DNA from: Clostridium sp. CAG:411
GTDB lineage: Bacteria > Bacillota > Clostridia > Lachnospirales > Lachnospiraceae
NCBI GenBank assembly: GCA_000437275.1
Contig: FR899719.1
Location: 46,033-110,032, forward strand
DNA length: 64,000 nt
Reading direction: 5' to 3'
The position numbers and the translations under genes were made by a program. This document shows positions 45,370 through 54,181 of the stretch, piece by piece (the first letter of the stretch is position 1; each line of letters begins with the position of its first letter). Under the pieces are notes generated by a model. The model was not told the DNA's origin. It saw only the letters and a program-made list of their open reading frames with translations, and made no database searches.

Positions 45370-46317
45370 ATGAGCGATGACAAGCGCAGAGTAAAGAATG
45401 CGGAATTAGAGGCACGTCGCAAGCGAGTGAACCGACTAAAGAAAATAATTGTTGCAATTGTGATTATTTGTTTATTGTTGCCTTCGATTTTGTGCTTGAC
45501 TTTATGGGCGAAAGTGAGTCATTTAGAAAAACAATTAAAATCGTTTACAGAAAACTATAATTTTCGACAACAAAGTATGCAGCAAGATACTGCTCTTGCA
45601 GCGAATGTAAAAGATAAAAAAGAAACAAAAGAAGATGCAGAGGATGAAGATAAGGCTTCTGTGGAAGATCAAACGAAGATAACAGGAAAAAAAGTGTATC
45701 TGACGTTTGATGATGGTCCTAGTAAAAATACAGAGAAGATTTTAGAAATATTAGATCAATATGATGTAAAAGCAACATTTTTTGTGATAGGGCAAACGGA
45801 TGAACATTCTAAACAAATGTATCAAAAAATTTATAATGAAGGGCATACGCTTGCTATGCATTCCTATACCCATCAATATCAAAAAATTTACAAATCTGTA
45901 AGTGCTTATAAAAAGGATTTAAGTAAATTAAGCGATTTATTATATGATACGGTAGGAATTAGACCTAAATATGTGCGTTTTCCAGGTGGAAGTAGCAATA
46001 CAGTTAGTAATGTGGATATGAAAGAGATTATTCGTTATATGAATAAGGCAGGATACATATACTACGATTGGAATGTTATAAATGGAGATGCAACAGGAAA
46101 AAATTATACAAAAAAAGAAATGGTAGATAGTGTTATGTCTGGCGTGAATCAATATGATAATTCAATCGTGCTTATGCATGATAGCGCTGGAAAAGAAAAA
46201 ACAGTTGAGATATTGCCAACTATTTTAAAAAAGTTAAAAAAAATGAAAGCGAATGTTTTGGCAATAAATGATACAACAGTTCCAGTTCAGCATATAAAAG
46301 CAGATGAAGTAAAATAA
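45370..46317 (+). CDS. Membrane-anchored polysaccharide deacetylase (NodB domain)
   Basis: This 315-residue protein has a basic N-terminus, one membrane helix (about 26-46) and an extracytoplasmic NodB domain from about 110. Family motifs are all present: YLTFDDGPSKNT (Asp-Asp), MHSYTHQ (His-x3-His), RFPGGSS, YYDWNVINGDA and IVLMHDS. It likely deacetylates peptidoglycan or another wall glycan. AAGGGA before ATG 45370 is preferred to the ATG at 45343. It is probably transcribed with the bactofilin 28 bases downstream. Confidence 0.9.
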   Translation: MSDDKRRVKNAELEARRKRVNRLKKIIVAIVIICLLLPSILCLTLWAKVSHLEKQLKSFTENYNFRQQSMQQDTALAANVKDKKETKEDAEDEDKASVEDQTKITGKKVYLTFDDGPSKNTEKILEILDQYDVKATFFVIGQTDEHSKQMYQKIYNEGHTLAMHSYTHQYQKIYKSVSAYKKDLSKLSDLLYDTVGIRPKYVRFPGGSSNTVSNVDMKEIIRYMNKAGYIYYDWNVINGDATGKNYTKKEMVDSVMSGVNQYDNSIVLMHDSAGKEKTVEILPTILKKLKKMKANVLAINDTTVPVQHIKADEVK

Positions 46318-46345
46318 TAATTAATGAGGATGAGGAGGTGCTTGG

Positions 46346-48115
46346 ATGGGTTTTTTTAATGATTTAAGAAAAGATATATCACAAGCAGTAAATGAGTTAC
46401 TTCCAGATGAGGAATTTTTCGGATTAGATGACCAGCAGGAAGAAGATTTAGAAATCAAGGACAAAGAGGAAAACGAAAATGAAGTATCAGAGGATGTGGG
46501 GGATTTACTTTCTGAATTGGCTGATATGAATGAAGGTGAAGAAGATACTTCTACAGAGGAAAATGAAGAGTCTTTTGACGATAATGATATTATTGCAGCG
46601 TTAGAAGAACTAAGTGCTTCCGATACTGATACTGATGTGGATGAAAAGAAAAGTGAGGAAGAAGATGCTTCTATAGAAGAAACAGAAACGCAGGATAATT
46701 CGGATACAGAAGTGTTAGAAGATTCGTTAAAGGTAGAGGATATTGAAGAAAAAGATACCGAAGATGATATTCATAAAATGATAGAGTCGCTTCAATCATT
46801 TACGGATACATTGATTGAGACGGAAAATCTATCCAATACAGAACTGGATGATGAACTTCCAGTGGAAGATGAAGATCAGAACAATGAGGTGGCGGAAATA
46901 GAAGAAGAACTTCCATCAGTGGAGGAAAGCGAAGATATGGATACTCCTGAAGTGGAAGAGGAACCTCTTCCAGAAGTAGAAACTATGGATATACCAGAAG
47001 TAGAAGATGTAGCATTGCCTTTGATGGAAGAAAATGAAGAAGATGTGGCAGTAAATGATATACTTGAGGAAACAAATGTAGAAGACTCAGCAGAAGATAG
47101 ATTACCACAGGTTGAACTGGAGGAAGTTGCAATTTCTGCATCAGAGCATCAGTTACAAGAGGCAATAGAAGAAGCGATTGAAGAAAGTGAACGGGAAGAA
47201 ACACTTTCGGAAGTGGATGAATTACCTGAGCCAGAGGTAGATACAGAAAAAACAGAAGCATTTGTGGAAGATTTAGCAGAAGATATTACAGCTATTACAG
47301 ATACTGCGGATGAAATTGAAGAGGCGGAAAATGCTGTACAGGGTGATGAAAGTGCTGATATAATAGAGCAGGGTTCAGAAGATAATGTTCTTTTAGAAGA
47401 AAAAGAACCTGTTGAGGATACTGAACAGAATGAAGTTGAATCAGAAGCAGAGGAAGATGTGATAGAGGAAAATACTGTGGAAGCTGCGCCAGAAGAAAAT
47501 GAGGCAAAAGTAGAAGAAACAGTAGATATGACATTGCCAGAGGAGAATGAAGAAAATGCATTCTTGGAAGAAGCAAAAGATGAAACACAGGTAGCAATAG
47601 AAGATAATAATATAGAAGAAAAGGAAGTAAATATTATGGAAAACAATCTTGAAAATGTAGAAGCAAAGGATGAAGTAACTGTAATTACAAAGGGAACTAT
47701 TATTAATGGTTCTATTAGTTCAGATGGTGGTTTGGAAATTAACGGTACAATTACTGGTGACGTTGAATGTTTAGGAAAGCTTACAATCAATGGAAATGTA
47801 AGCGGTAACTTAAAGGCATCTGATGTAGTTGTAAGCACTCCACGTCTGGATGGCGGTATTGAAAGTAAGGGAGATGTAAAGATTGGCGTAGGAACTATCG
47901 TTCTTGGTGATGTTACAGCAAAATCAGCGACTGTTTCTGGTGCTGTAAGAGGTCAGATTGATGTAAATGGACCTGTTGTAGTTGATTCAACAGCTATTGT
48001 AAAGGGTAACATTACAGCAAAATCAGTACAGATCAACAATGGTGCTGTTGTAGATGGATACTGTAAGTTAGCTTATGCTGAAGTAGATATTGATAATTTC
48101 TTTGATGGAGAATAG
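46346..48115 (+). CDS. Bactofilin with a very long acidic N-terminal extension
   Basis: This 589-residue protein is mostly a low-complexity Glu/Asp-rich region (about 20-430). The bactofilin domain is C-terminal (about 440-580: TKGTIINGSISSDGGLEING, GDVECLGKLTINGNVSGNLK, continuing repeats). Bactofilins polymerise without nucleotide and scaffold wall enzymes. The N-terminal 19 residues (MGFFNDLRKDISQAVNELL) look like a separate helix. GAGGAGGTG supports the long start. An AAGGAAG site with an in-frame ATG at 47636 could start a 159-residue short form. Confidence 0.88.
   Translation: MGFFNDLRKDISQAVNELLPDEEFFGLDDQQEEDLEIKDKEENENEVSEDVGDLLSELADMNEGEEDTSTEENEESFDDNDIIAALEELSASDTDTDVDEKKSEEEDASIEETETQDNSDTEVLEDSLKVEDIEEKDTEDDIHKMIESLQSFTDTLIETENLSNTELDDELPVEDEDQNNEVAEIEEELPSVEESEDMDTPEVEEEPLPEVETMDIPEVEDVALPLMEENEEDVAVNDILEETNVEDSAEDRLPQVELEEVAISASEHQLQEAIEEAIEESEREETLSEVDELPEPEVDTEKTEAFVEDLAEDITAITDTADEIEEAENAVQGDESADIIEQGSEDNVLLEEKEPVEDTEQNEVESEAEEDVIEENTVEAAPEENEAKVEETVDMTLPEENEENAFLEEAKDETQVAIEDNNIEEKEVNIMENNLENVEAKDEVTVITKGTIINGSISSDGGLEINGTITGDVECLGKLTINGNVSGNLKASDVVVSTPRLDGGIESKGDVKIGVGTIVLGDVTAKSATVSGAVRGQIDVNGPVVVDSTAIVKGNITAKSVQINNGAVVDGYCKLAYAEVDIDNFFDGE
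47636..48115 (+). other. Possible internal translation start giving a short bactofilin
   Basis: AAGGAAG (47621-47627) lies 8 bases before an in-frame ATG at 47636. The product would be MENNLENVEAKDEV... with the complete bactofilin domain and usual bactofilin size. This is inferred from ribosome-site quality only. Confidence 0.4.
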
Positions 48116-48119
48116 AATA

Positions 48120-48824
48120 ATGGGCAAATATAAAAGAGTATTTTTAAAGCTTAGTGGTGAAGCTTTGGCAGGAGAAAAGAAAACAGGATTTGACGAAGCT
48201 ACATGCATTAAAGTTGCAAATCAGGTAAAACAGTTAGTAGATGATGGTGTTCAGGTAGGTATTGTCATTGGTGGTGGTAATTTCTGGAGAGGAAGAACTA
48301 GTGAAAATATTGACCGTACAAAGGCGGATCAGATTGGTATGCTTGCAACGATTATGAATTGTATTTATGTATCTGAAATTTTCCGCTCAGCAGGAATGAA
48401 GACACAGGTATTGACTCCATTTACATGTGGAACGATGACAAAGCCATTTTCAAAGGATAGAGCCAATAAGTATTTTGAAAAAGGTATGGTAGTATTTTTT
48501 GCTGGTGGAACAGGCCATCCATATTTCTCAACAGATACAGGAGTTGTTCTTCGTGCAGTTGAGATGGAAGCTGAGGTAATCTTACTGGCAAAAGCAATTG
48601 ATGGTGTATACGACAGTGATCCAAAGGTTAATCCAAATGCGAAGAAATATGATGAAGTTTCAATGCAGGAAGTATTGGATCAACGGTTACAAGTAATTGA
48701 TTTAACAGCAACGATTATGTGCTTAGAAAATAAAATGCCATTATTAGTATTTGGATTAAATGAAGAAAACAGCATTGTAAATACAGTGAATGGCTCATTT
48801 AATGGAACAAAAGTTACCGTATGA
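48120..48824 (+). CDS. pyrH: UMP kinase
   Basis: This 234-residue hexameric amino-acid-kinase-fold enzyme converts UMP to UDP. Motifs: RVFLKLSGEALAGEKK, IVIGGGNFWRGR, FAGGTGHPYFSTDT and LAKAIDGVYDSDPKVNPNAK. It starts four bases after the bactofilin stop and uses a ribosome site inside that gene, so the two are linked in expression. Confidence 0.96.
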   Translation: MGKYKRVFLKLSGEALAGEKKTGFDEATCIKVANQVKQLVDDGVQVGIVIGGGNFWRGRTSENIDRTKADQIGMLATIMNCIYVSEIFRSAGMKTQVLTPFTCGTMTKPFSKDRANKYFEKGMVVFFAGGTGHPYFSTDTGVVLRAVEMEAEVILLAKAIDGVYDSDPKVNPNAKKYDEVSMQEVLDQRLQVIDLTATIMCLENKMPLLVFGLNEENSIVNTVNGSFNGTKVTV

Positions 48825-48853
48825 TTTAAGAAAGATGAAATGGAGGATATAGA

Positions 48854-49396
48854 ATGGAACAGTTTGAAGAGAAGATGAAAAAGTCATTGAATGCTTTATC
48901 AGAAGAGTATGCTACAATTCGTGCAGGAAGAGCAAATCCACATGTATTGGATAAGATTATGGTAGATTATTATGGTACACCGTCACCATTACAGACTGTA
49001 GCTAATATTTCTGTTCCAGAGGCAAGAGTAATTCAAATTCAGCCATGGGAAGCAAGTTTAGTAAAAGAGATTGAAAAGGCAATCATGGTTTCTGAGTTAG
49101 GTATTACTCCAAATAACGATGGAAAGATTATTCGTTTAGTATTTCCTGAACTTACAGAGGATCGTCGTAAGGAATTAGTTAAGGATGTAAAGAAGAAGGG
49201 CGAAAATGCTAAAGTTGCAATTCGTAACATCCGTAGAGATGCAAATGATTCTATTAAGAAGCAAAACAAAGCAAATGAAATTTCTGATGACGAAGCAAAG
49301 CAGGCTGAAGAACAGGTACAAAAAATGACAGACAAATATGTAGCTGAAGTAGAGCAAATGATTGAGAATAAGTCTTCCGAAATTATGACAATTTAG
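48854..49396 (+). CDS. frr: Ribosome recycling factor
   Basis: This 180-residue protein splits post-termination ribosomes with EF-G. Motifs: [39 protein letters not shown] and [26 protein letters not shown] precedes the ATG. It is part of the conserved pyrH-frr-uppS order. Confidence 0.97.
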   Translation: MEQFEEKMKKSLNALSEEYATIRAGRANPHVLDKIMVDYYGTPSPLQTVANISVPEARVIQIQPWEASLVKEIEKAIMVSELGITPNNDGKIIRLVFPELTEDRRKELVKDVKKKGENAKVAIRNIRRDANDSIKKQNKANEISDDEAKQAEEQVQKMTDKYVAEVEQMIENKSSEIMTI

Positions 49397-49441
49397 ATTT
49401 GACAAGGAGATGGAAATACTCCTTTGTTAGATAGAAAAAAT

Positions 49442-49493
49442 AATAGGCGTATTGTGCCAAAGTGGAAGATCCATATGGCAGGGTACGCCTATT
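49442..49493 (+). other. Two-tier stem-loop between frr and uppS
   Basis: AATAGGCGTA (49442-49451) pairs perfectly with TACGCCTATT (49484-49493). Inside it TGCCA (49455-49459) pairs with TGGCA (49476-49480). No T-run follows. It lies in a 232-base spacer that otherwise shows nothing recognisable. Confidence 0.5.
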
Positions 49494-49628
49494 GTGTCAT
49501 TATCATTGATAGAAGTAGGAGTTAGTCTGAGTAAAGGTTTTGAAAAGATAAGGATGAGAAATACGTATTCAATTGATTGGAAGCGAAAATTGCAGGACAA
49601 GATAAAATGAAAGTGAGGAAATGCTACG

Positions 49629-50342
49629 ATGGGAAATGAAAATAAGGTACCTGAACATGTTGCAATTATTTTAGATGGAAATGGACGATGGGCTAAAAAA
49701 CGTTTTTTACCTCGAAATGTTGGGCATGCACAAGGAGCAAAAGCGGTAGAACAAATTTGTGAGGATGCATGGGACTTAGGTATCAAATATCTCACGGTAT
49801 ATGCATTTTCTACTGAAAATTGGAAAAGACCAGAAGATGAAGTGGCTGCTTTGATGAAGTTACTAAAAAAATATTTAAGTAACTGTTTGGAGCGAAGCAG
49901 TAAAAATAATATGCGTGTACGTGTAATTGGTGATATTGGACGGTTATCTCAGGATTTACAGGATCAGATTATTGAGTTAGAGAAAAAGTCTTCTGTGAAT
50001 ACTGGTTTGAATTTCACGGTTGCATTGAATTATGGTGGTCGTGACGAAATGATTCGTGCGATGAAGAATATGTATAAAGAGATTGAGAAGGGAACTTGTT
50101 CTGTCGATGATATTACAGAGGAAAAGTTTGCATCTTATCTTGATACAAAAGGCATACCAGATCCAGATTTAATGATTCGAACCAGTGGAGAGCAACGAAT
50201 TTCCAATTACATGTTATGGCAGATGGCATATGCAGAATTTTATTTTACGGATGTTTTATGGCCAGACTTTAACAAAAAAGAGTTGGAAAAGGCAATTGCA
50301 TATTATGCACAGAGAGACCGTAGATATGGTGGTATTAAATAG
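49629..50342 (+). CDS. uppS: Undecaprenyl diphosphate synthase
   Basis: This 237-residue cis-prenyltransferase makes the lipid carrier for wall synthesis. Asp16 lies in IILDGNGRWAKKR. Further motifs are GIKYLTVYAFSTENWKRP, NFTVALNYGGRDEM and DLMIRTSGEQRISNYMLWQM. Length and motifs are normal. Confidence 0.96.
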   Translation: MGNENKVPEHVAIILDGNGRWAKKRFLPRNVGHAQGAKAVEQICEDAWDLGIKYLTVYAFSTENWKRPEDEVAALMKLLKKYLSNCLERSSKNNMRVRVIGDIGRLSQDLQDQIIELEKKSSVNTGLNFTVALNYGGRDEMIRAMKNMYKEIEKGTCSVDDITEEKFASYLDTKGIPDPDLMIRTSGEQRISNYMLWQMAYAEFYFTDVLWPDFNKKELEKAIAYYAQRDRRYGGIK

Positions 50343-50413
50343 TAACGTTTCAATACCATCATATACAGGCAGTAAGTGTATTGTGTAGAAATGTTCCGTA
50401 AGGGAGGATCGTT

Positions 50414-51211
50414 ATGTTTATAGAAAGATTAATTAGTGGTATTATACTTGTTATTTTGACAATTGCAGCCATTTGGGCTGGACACCCTATTTTATTGGGA
50501 GTGGTATGTATATTATCGCTAATAGGACAATTTGAGCTGTATCGTGTTTTAAAATTAGAAAAAAGTGTGTTAGGTATAGCGGGATATGTAGCAACCATAG
50601 GATATGAATTGCTCTTGTTATTTGATAAAGAAAATTATATTCAGGTGTTCCTGTTGGCAGTGCTACTTGTGTTTATGGCAATCTATGTGATTTTATATCC
50701 AAAATATACATTTAAAGAAATTGCTATGACATTTACTGGATTGGTTTATGTAACAATGATGTTATCTTGTCTATATCAGGTTCGTTGCATGAATGGCGGA
50801 GTTTATTTAGTATGGATCGTGTTCATTGCTGCGTGGGGTTCCGATACATGTGCCTATTGCGTAGGAAAACTGATTGGAAAACATAAGCTGCCTACGAAAT
50901 TAAGTCCTAAAAAAACGATAGAAGGATGTACTGGCGGTGTTGTTGGTGCTATGTTAATTGCAGGTATTTATGCATATATATTTAAGGAACCATTAGCAGA
51001 GCATGGTTGTTCTGTTGCATTATTTACAATAGTAGGAGGATTGGGAGCAATTTGTTCTCAAATCGGTGACTTGGCTGCATCTGCTATTAAGCGTAATTAT
51101 GAAATAAAAGATTATGGAACATTAATTCCGGGTCATGGCGGTATTATGGATCGTTTTGACAGTATTTTATTTACTGCACCATTAGCATTTATCTTTTTTA
51201 CTTTTTTATAA
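50414..51211 (+). CDS. cdsA: Phosphatidate cytidylyltransferase
   Basis: This 265-residue membrane enzyme makes CDP-diacylglycerol. About seven or eight membrane helices are visible. The C-terminal signature reads KDYGTLIPGHGGIMDRFDSI with the conserved Asp/Arg. It follows uppS by 71 bases, with ribosome site AAGGGAGG. Confidence 0.95.
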   Translation: MFIERLISGIILVILTIAAIWAGHPILLGVVCILSLIGQFELYRVLKLEKSVLGIAGYVATIGYELLLLFDKENYIQVFLLAVLLVFMAIYVILYPKYTFKEIAMTFTGLVYVTMMLSCLYQVRCMNGGVYLVWIVFIAAWGSDTCAYCVGKLIGKHKLPTKLSPKKTIEGCTGGVVGAMLIAGIYAYIFKEPLAEHGCSVALFTIVGGLGAICSQIGDLAASAIKRNYEIKDYGTLIPGHGGIMDRFDSILFTAPLAFIFFTFL

Positions 51212-51297
51212 TGGCTGCTACTAAAGGCAAAAGTGGAAATACGGTACATTTGTGTAAGAGCTAGATGCTTTTGTCAGCAATATTATTTAGTATAGGA

Positions 51298-51326
51298 TTG
51301 CAAATATATAGTTTAGAGATTATACT
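51298..51326 (+). promoter_or_regulatory. Predicted dxr promoter
   Basis: TTGCAA (51298-51303), 17-base spacer, TATACT (51321-51326), about 60 bases before dxr, in the 173-base gap after cdsA. Confidence 0.55.
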
Positions 51327-51384
51327 TTTGGATAGAAATGATTTATAATAAATGCAAAAATGGAAGAAAAAGTAGAGGTGTCAT

Positions 51385-52536
51385 ATGAAAAAAATAGCAA
51401 TATTAGGTTCTACGGGTTCTATAGGAACGCAGACATTAGATGTTGTGCGAAATAATGATGATTTAGAAGTGGTTTCACTTGTAGCGGGAAGTAATATTGA
51501 TTTATTAGAGAAACAGATTTTAGAGTTTAAGCCCAAGGTTGTATCAGTCTGGGAAAAAGACCGTGCAGAGGAATTGAAAGCACGTTTGCAAAATTGTCAG
51601 GTGGAAGTATTATTTGGCATGGATGGAATGACAGCTTGTGCAACGATGGAGGAAGTGGAAATTGTTGTGGCAGCAGTAGTGGGTATGATAGGAATACAAC
51701 CAACGATTGCGGCAATTAAGGCAGGAAAGGATATAGCACTTGCCAATAAGGAAACCCTAGTAACAGCAGGGCATATCATTATGCCTTTAGTGCAGGAATG
51801 TGGTGTGAAATTATTACCAGTAGACAGTGAACATTCTGCAATCTTTCAATCAATCAATGGAGAAAGAAAAAATAAAATTACACGTATTTTATTGACTGCT
51901 TCTGGCGGACCATTTCGCGGTAGAAAAAAAGAGGAGCTACAGAATATACAAGTGGAGGATGCCTTGAAACATCCGAACTGGTCTATGGGAAGAAAGATTA
52001 CCATTGATTCCTCTACTATGGTAAATAAAGGTCTAGAAGTAATGGAGGCAAAATGGTTATTTCAAGTTCCAATTGACGATATTGAGGTTGTAGTGCAGCC
52101 ACAGAGTGTAATTCATTCTATGGTAGAATTTGAAGATGGAGCAGTGATGGCGCAGCTTGGAACGCCAGATATGCGTTTGCCAATACAATATGCATTATAT
52201 TATCCAGAGAGAAGACCACTTCCAGGGGAACGCCTGAATTTTGAACAATTGACGCATCTTGATTTTGAAAAGCCAGATATGGATACATTTACAGGCTTAA
52301 GACTTGCTTATGAAGTAGGGAGAAAAGGTGGAAGTTTACCGACTGTATACAATGCAGCCAATGAAAAAGCGGTTGCGATGTTTTTAGATCGTAAGATTGG
52401 ATATTTGGAAATTATAGATGTAATAGAGTATGCGTTGTCCAAACATAAGTGGATAGCAAATCCAACAGTGGAAGAGATACTTGCTATTGAGCAGGAAGTT
52501 TATGAAATGATTGAAAAGAAATGGCCATCTTTATAA
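51385..52536 (+). CDS. dxr: 1-deoxy-D-xylulose 5-phosphate reductoisomerase
   Basis: This 383-residue enzyme catalyses the second step of the MEP isoprenoid pathway. The NADPH site is ILGSTGSIGTQTLDVV. Further motifs are LANKETLVTAGHII, LLPVDSEHSAIFQ and the flexible-loop region LTASGGPFRGRKKEEL. It lies with ispG of the same pathway and uppS, which uses its products. Confidence 0.96.
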   Translation: MKKIAILGSTGSIGTQTLDVVRNNDDLEVVSLVAGSNIDLLEKQILEFKPKVVSVWEKDRAEELKARLQNCQVEVLFGMDGMTACATMEEVEIVVAAVVGMIGIQPTIAAIKAGKDIALANKETLVTAGHIIMPLVQECGVKLLPVDSEHSAIFQSINGERKNKITRILLTASGGPFRGRKKEELQNIQVEDALKHPNWSMGRKITIDSSTMVNKGLEVMEAKWLFQVPIDDIEVVVQPQSVIHSMVEFEDGAVMAQLGTPDMRLPIQYALYYPERRPLPGERLNFEQLTHLDFEKPDMDTFTGLRLAYEVGRKGGSLPTVYNAANEKAVAMFLDRKIGYLEIIDVIEYALSKHKWIANPTVEEILAIEQEVYEMIEKKWPSL

Positions 52537-52563
52537 AATAAGAAGATGAGGGAGCTTGTGTTT

Positions 52564-52601
52564 GCGTTGCTATCACAGCTTCAAAGGGTTTAAAGCAACG
52601 C
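52564..52601 (+). other. Stem-loop between dxr and rseP
   Basis: GCGTTGC (52564-52570) pairs with GCAACGC (52595-52601) across 24 bases. No T-run follows. Confidence 0.4.
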
Positions 52602-52616
52602 GGAAAGAGGTTTGAG

Positions 52617-53975
52617 ATGAATATTATTATTGCATTACTTATTTTTACAGTAATTGTAGTGTTGCATGAATTAGGTCACTTTTTGCTGGCGAAGAAAAAT
52701 GGAGTAGGTGTTACAGAATTTTCTGTGGGAATGGGTCCTCGTTTATTCACGATTGTAAAAACAGAACAAGGCATGACTTTTAAGTTGGTCCCTTCTCAAA
52801 AATATTGTGAAAGTCGTGAGGATTGGCAAAATCATACATGGTATTCTTGGAAATTACTTCCAATTGGTGGATCTTGTATGATGGTTGGAGAAGATGAGGA
52901 GAATGACTCAAAGGATGCATTTCAAAATGCTAGTATTTGGGGAAGAATTGCAATTCTTGCAGCAGGACCATTCTTCAATTTTCTTTCTGCCTTTGTATTT
53001 TCTGTTATTTTAATTGGTTGTATTGGATATAATCCAGCAATCGTTACCTATGTTTCACCAAATTCCTCTGCGGCTGAGGCAGGAATTAAAGAGGGAGATC
53101 GAATTACAAAGATTAATAACAAAAAGATTACAATTGGATCAGATTGTAGTATTTATCTTAGTTTACATGATGTAGGAGATAAGCCTTTATCTGTAAAATA
53201 TGTAACAAAGGATGGAAAAAAGAAAGAAGCAAAGGTAGATCCGAATTACAGTTATTATCGTTTGGGATATAGTTATACACCATCCAGCATGAATCAGGCA
53301 TCGGTTTCCAGCGTGGAAGAAAATAGTCCGATGGATAAGGCAGGAGTAAAAGTAGGGGATGTAATTACTTCTATTAATGGAACGAAGCTAAACTCAGTGG
53401 AGGATCTTGCAAACTATTTAGAGGCGAACCCACTGACAGAAAAGGATGTTGTGCTTACTTATGAACGAGATGGGAAAGAAAAAGAGGTAACAGTAAAACC
53501 ATTTTATGCCACAATAAAATCCTTACAATTTTCTACGGCAAAACGAGAAAAAGGTAATATCTTTCAAATTGTAAGATATGGTGGTTCTGAAATCCGTTTT
53601 TGGATTGAAAGTACCGTAAAAAGTCTTGGTATGATGATACATGGAAAGGTAAGCAAAGATGATGTTTCTGGTGTAGTTGGTATTGTTGATATGATAGGTA
53701 GTACCGTAGATGCAAGTCCAACAGTGGCAGATGTAATGTTAAATCTATTAAATATCGCAATCTTCTTAAGTGCGAACTTAGGTGTTATGAACTTATTACC
53801 ATTTCCAGCATTGGATGGTGGAAGATTGGTTTTCCTATTTATTGAATTACTAAGAGGAAAACCAGTAGATCGTGAAAAAGAAGGCATCGTTCACTTGATT
53901 GGAATTGTATTACTTATGGTATTGATGGTGTTTGTCACCTATAATGATATTGCAAGGATTATTAGTGGACGTTAA
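52617..53975 (+). CDS. rseP: Site-2 intramembrane metalloprotease RseP/RasP
   Basis: This 452-residue protein has the zinc motif HELGH (His17, Glu18, His21) in the first membrane helix. Two PDZ domains follow (about 140-220 and 220-300: SPNSSAAEAGIKEGDRITKI and ENSPMDKAGVKVGDVITSIN). The second active-site motif NLLPFPALDGGRLVF is also present. It cleaves anti-sigma factors and signal-peptide remnants in the membrane. Two PDZ copies is more than the single PDZ of many Bacillus RasP proteins. Confidence 0.95.
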   Translation: MNIIIALLIFTVIVVLHELGHFLLAKKNGVGVTEFSVGMGPRLFTIVKTEQGMTFKLVPSQKYCESREDWQNHTWYSWKLLPIGGSCMMVGEDEENDSKDAFQNASIWGRIAILAAGPFFNFLSAFVFSVILIGCIGYNPAIVTYVSPNSSAAEAGIKEGDRITKINNKKITIGSDCSIYLSLHDVGDKPLSVKYVTKDGKKKEAKVDPNYSYYRLGYSYTPSSMNQASVSSVEENSPMDKAGVKVGDVITSINGTKLNSVEDLANYLEANPLTEKDVVLTYERDGKEKEVTVKPFYATIKSLQFSTAKREKGNIFQIVRYGGSEIRFWIESTVKSLGMMIHGKVSKDDVSGVVGIVDMIGSTVDASPTVADVMLNLLNIAIFLSANLGVMNLLPFPALDGGRLVFLFIELLRGKPVDREKEGIVHLIGIVLLMVLMVFVTYNDIARIISGR

Positions 53976-54050
53976 ATTGGTAAAAAAATAGAATGAAGTT
54001 TCATATGGAATACCCAAAGATGTAATCGTTGGTGTATTGCTTGTGTAGGA

Positions 54051-54090
54051 AAACAGTTCAGTTTCTGCATAGTGCAGGACTGGGCTGTTT
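54051..54090 (+). terminator. Hairpin between rseP and ispG, probable terminator
   Basis: AAACAG (54051-54056), CAGT (54059-54062) and CTGCA (54065-54069) pair with TGCAG (54073-54077), ACTG (54079-54082) and CTGTTT (54085-54090). GT wobbles fill one gap. The right arm ends in TTTATGTT, a weak T-tract. Confidence 0.5.
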
Positions 54091-54100
54091 ATGTTATAAT
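54072..54100 (+). promoter_or_regulatory. Predicted ispG promoter overlapping the hairpin
   Basis: GTGCAG (54072-54077), 17-base spacer, TATAAT (54095-54100). The -35 is weak and lies inside the right arm of the upstream hairpin. About 80 bases before ispG. Confidence 0.4.
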
Positions 54101-54181
54101 GGGACTAGAATATAGAGGAAAGAATAAGAAATAATTTATAATAAAAACGGCTAAATAATTTATGGGAAAGGATGGAGAGCC

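Noticed and set aside
47149..47838. A 229-codon minus-strand frame opposite the bactofilin gene
   Set aside because: It is the Ser-rich mirror of a Glu-rich coding strand, with no ribosome site or family.
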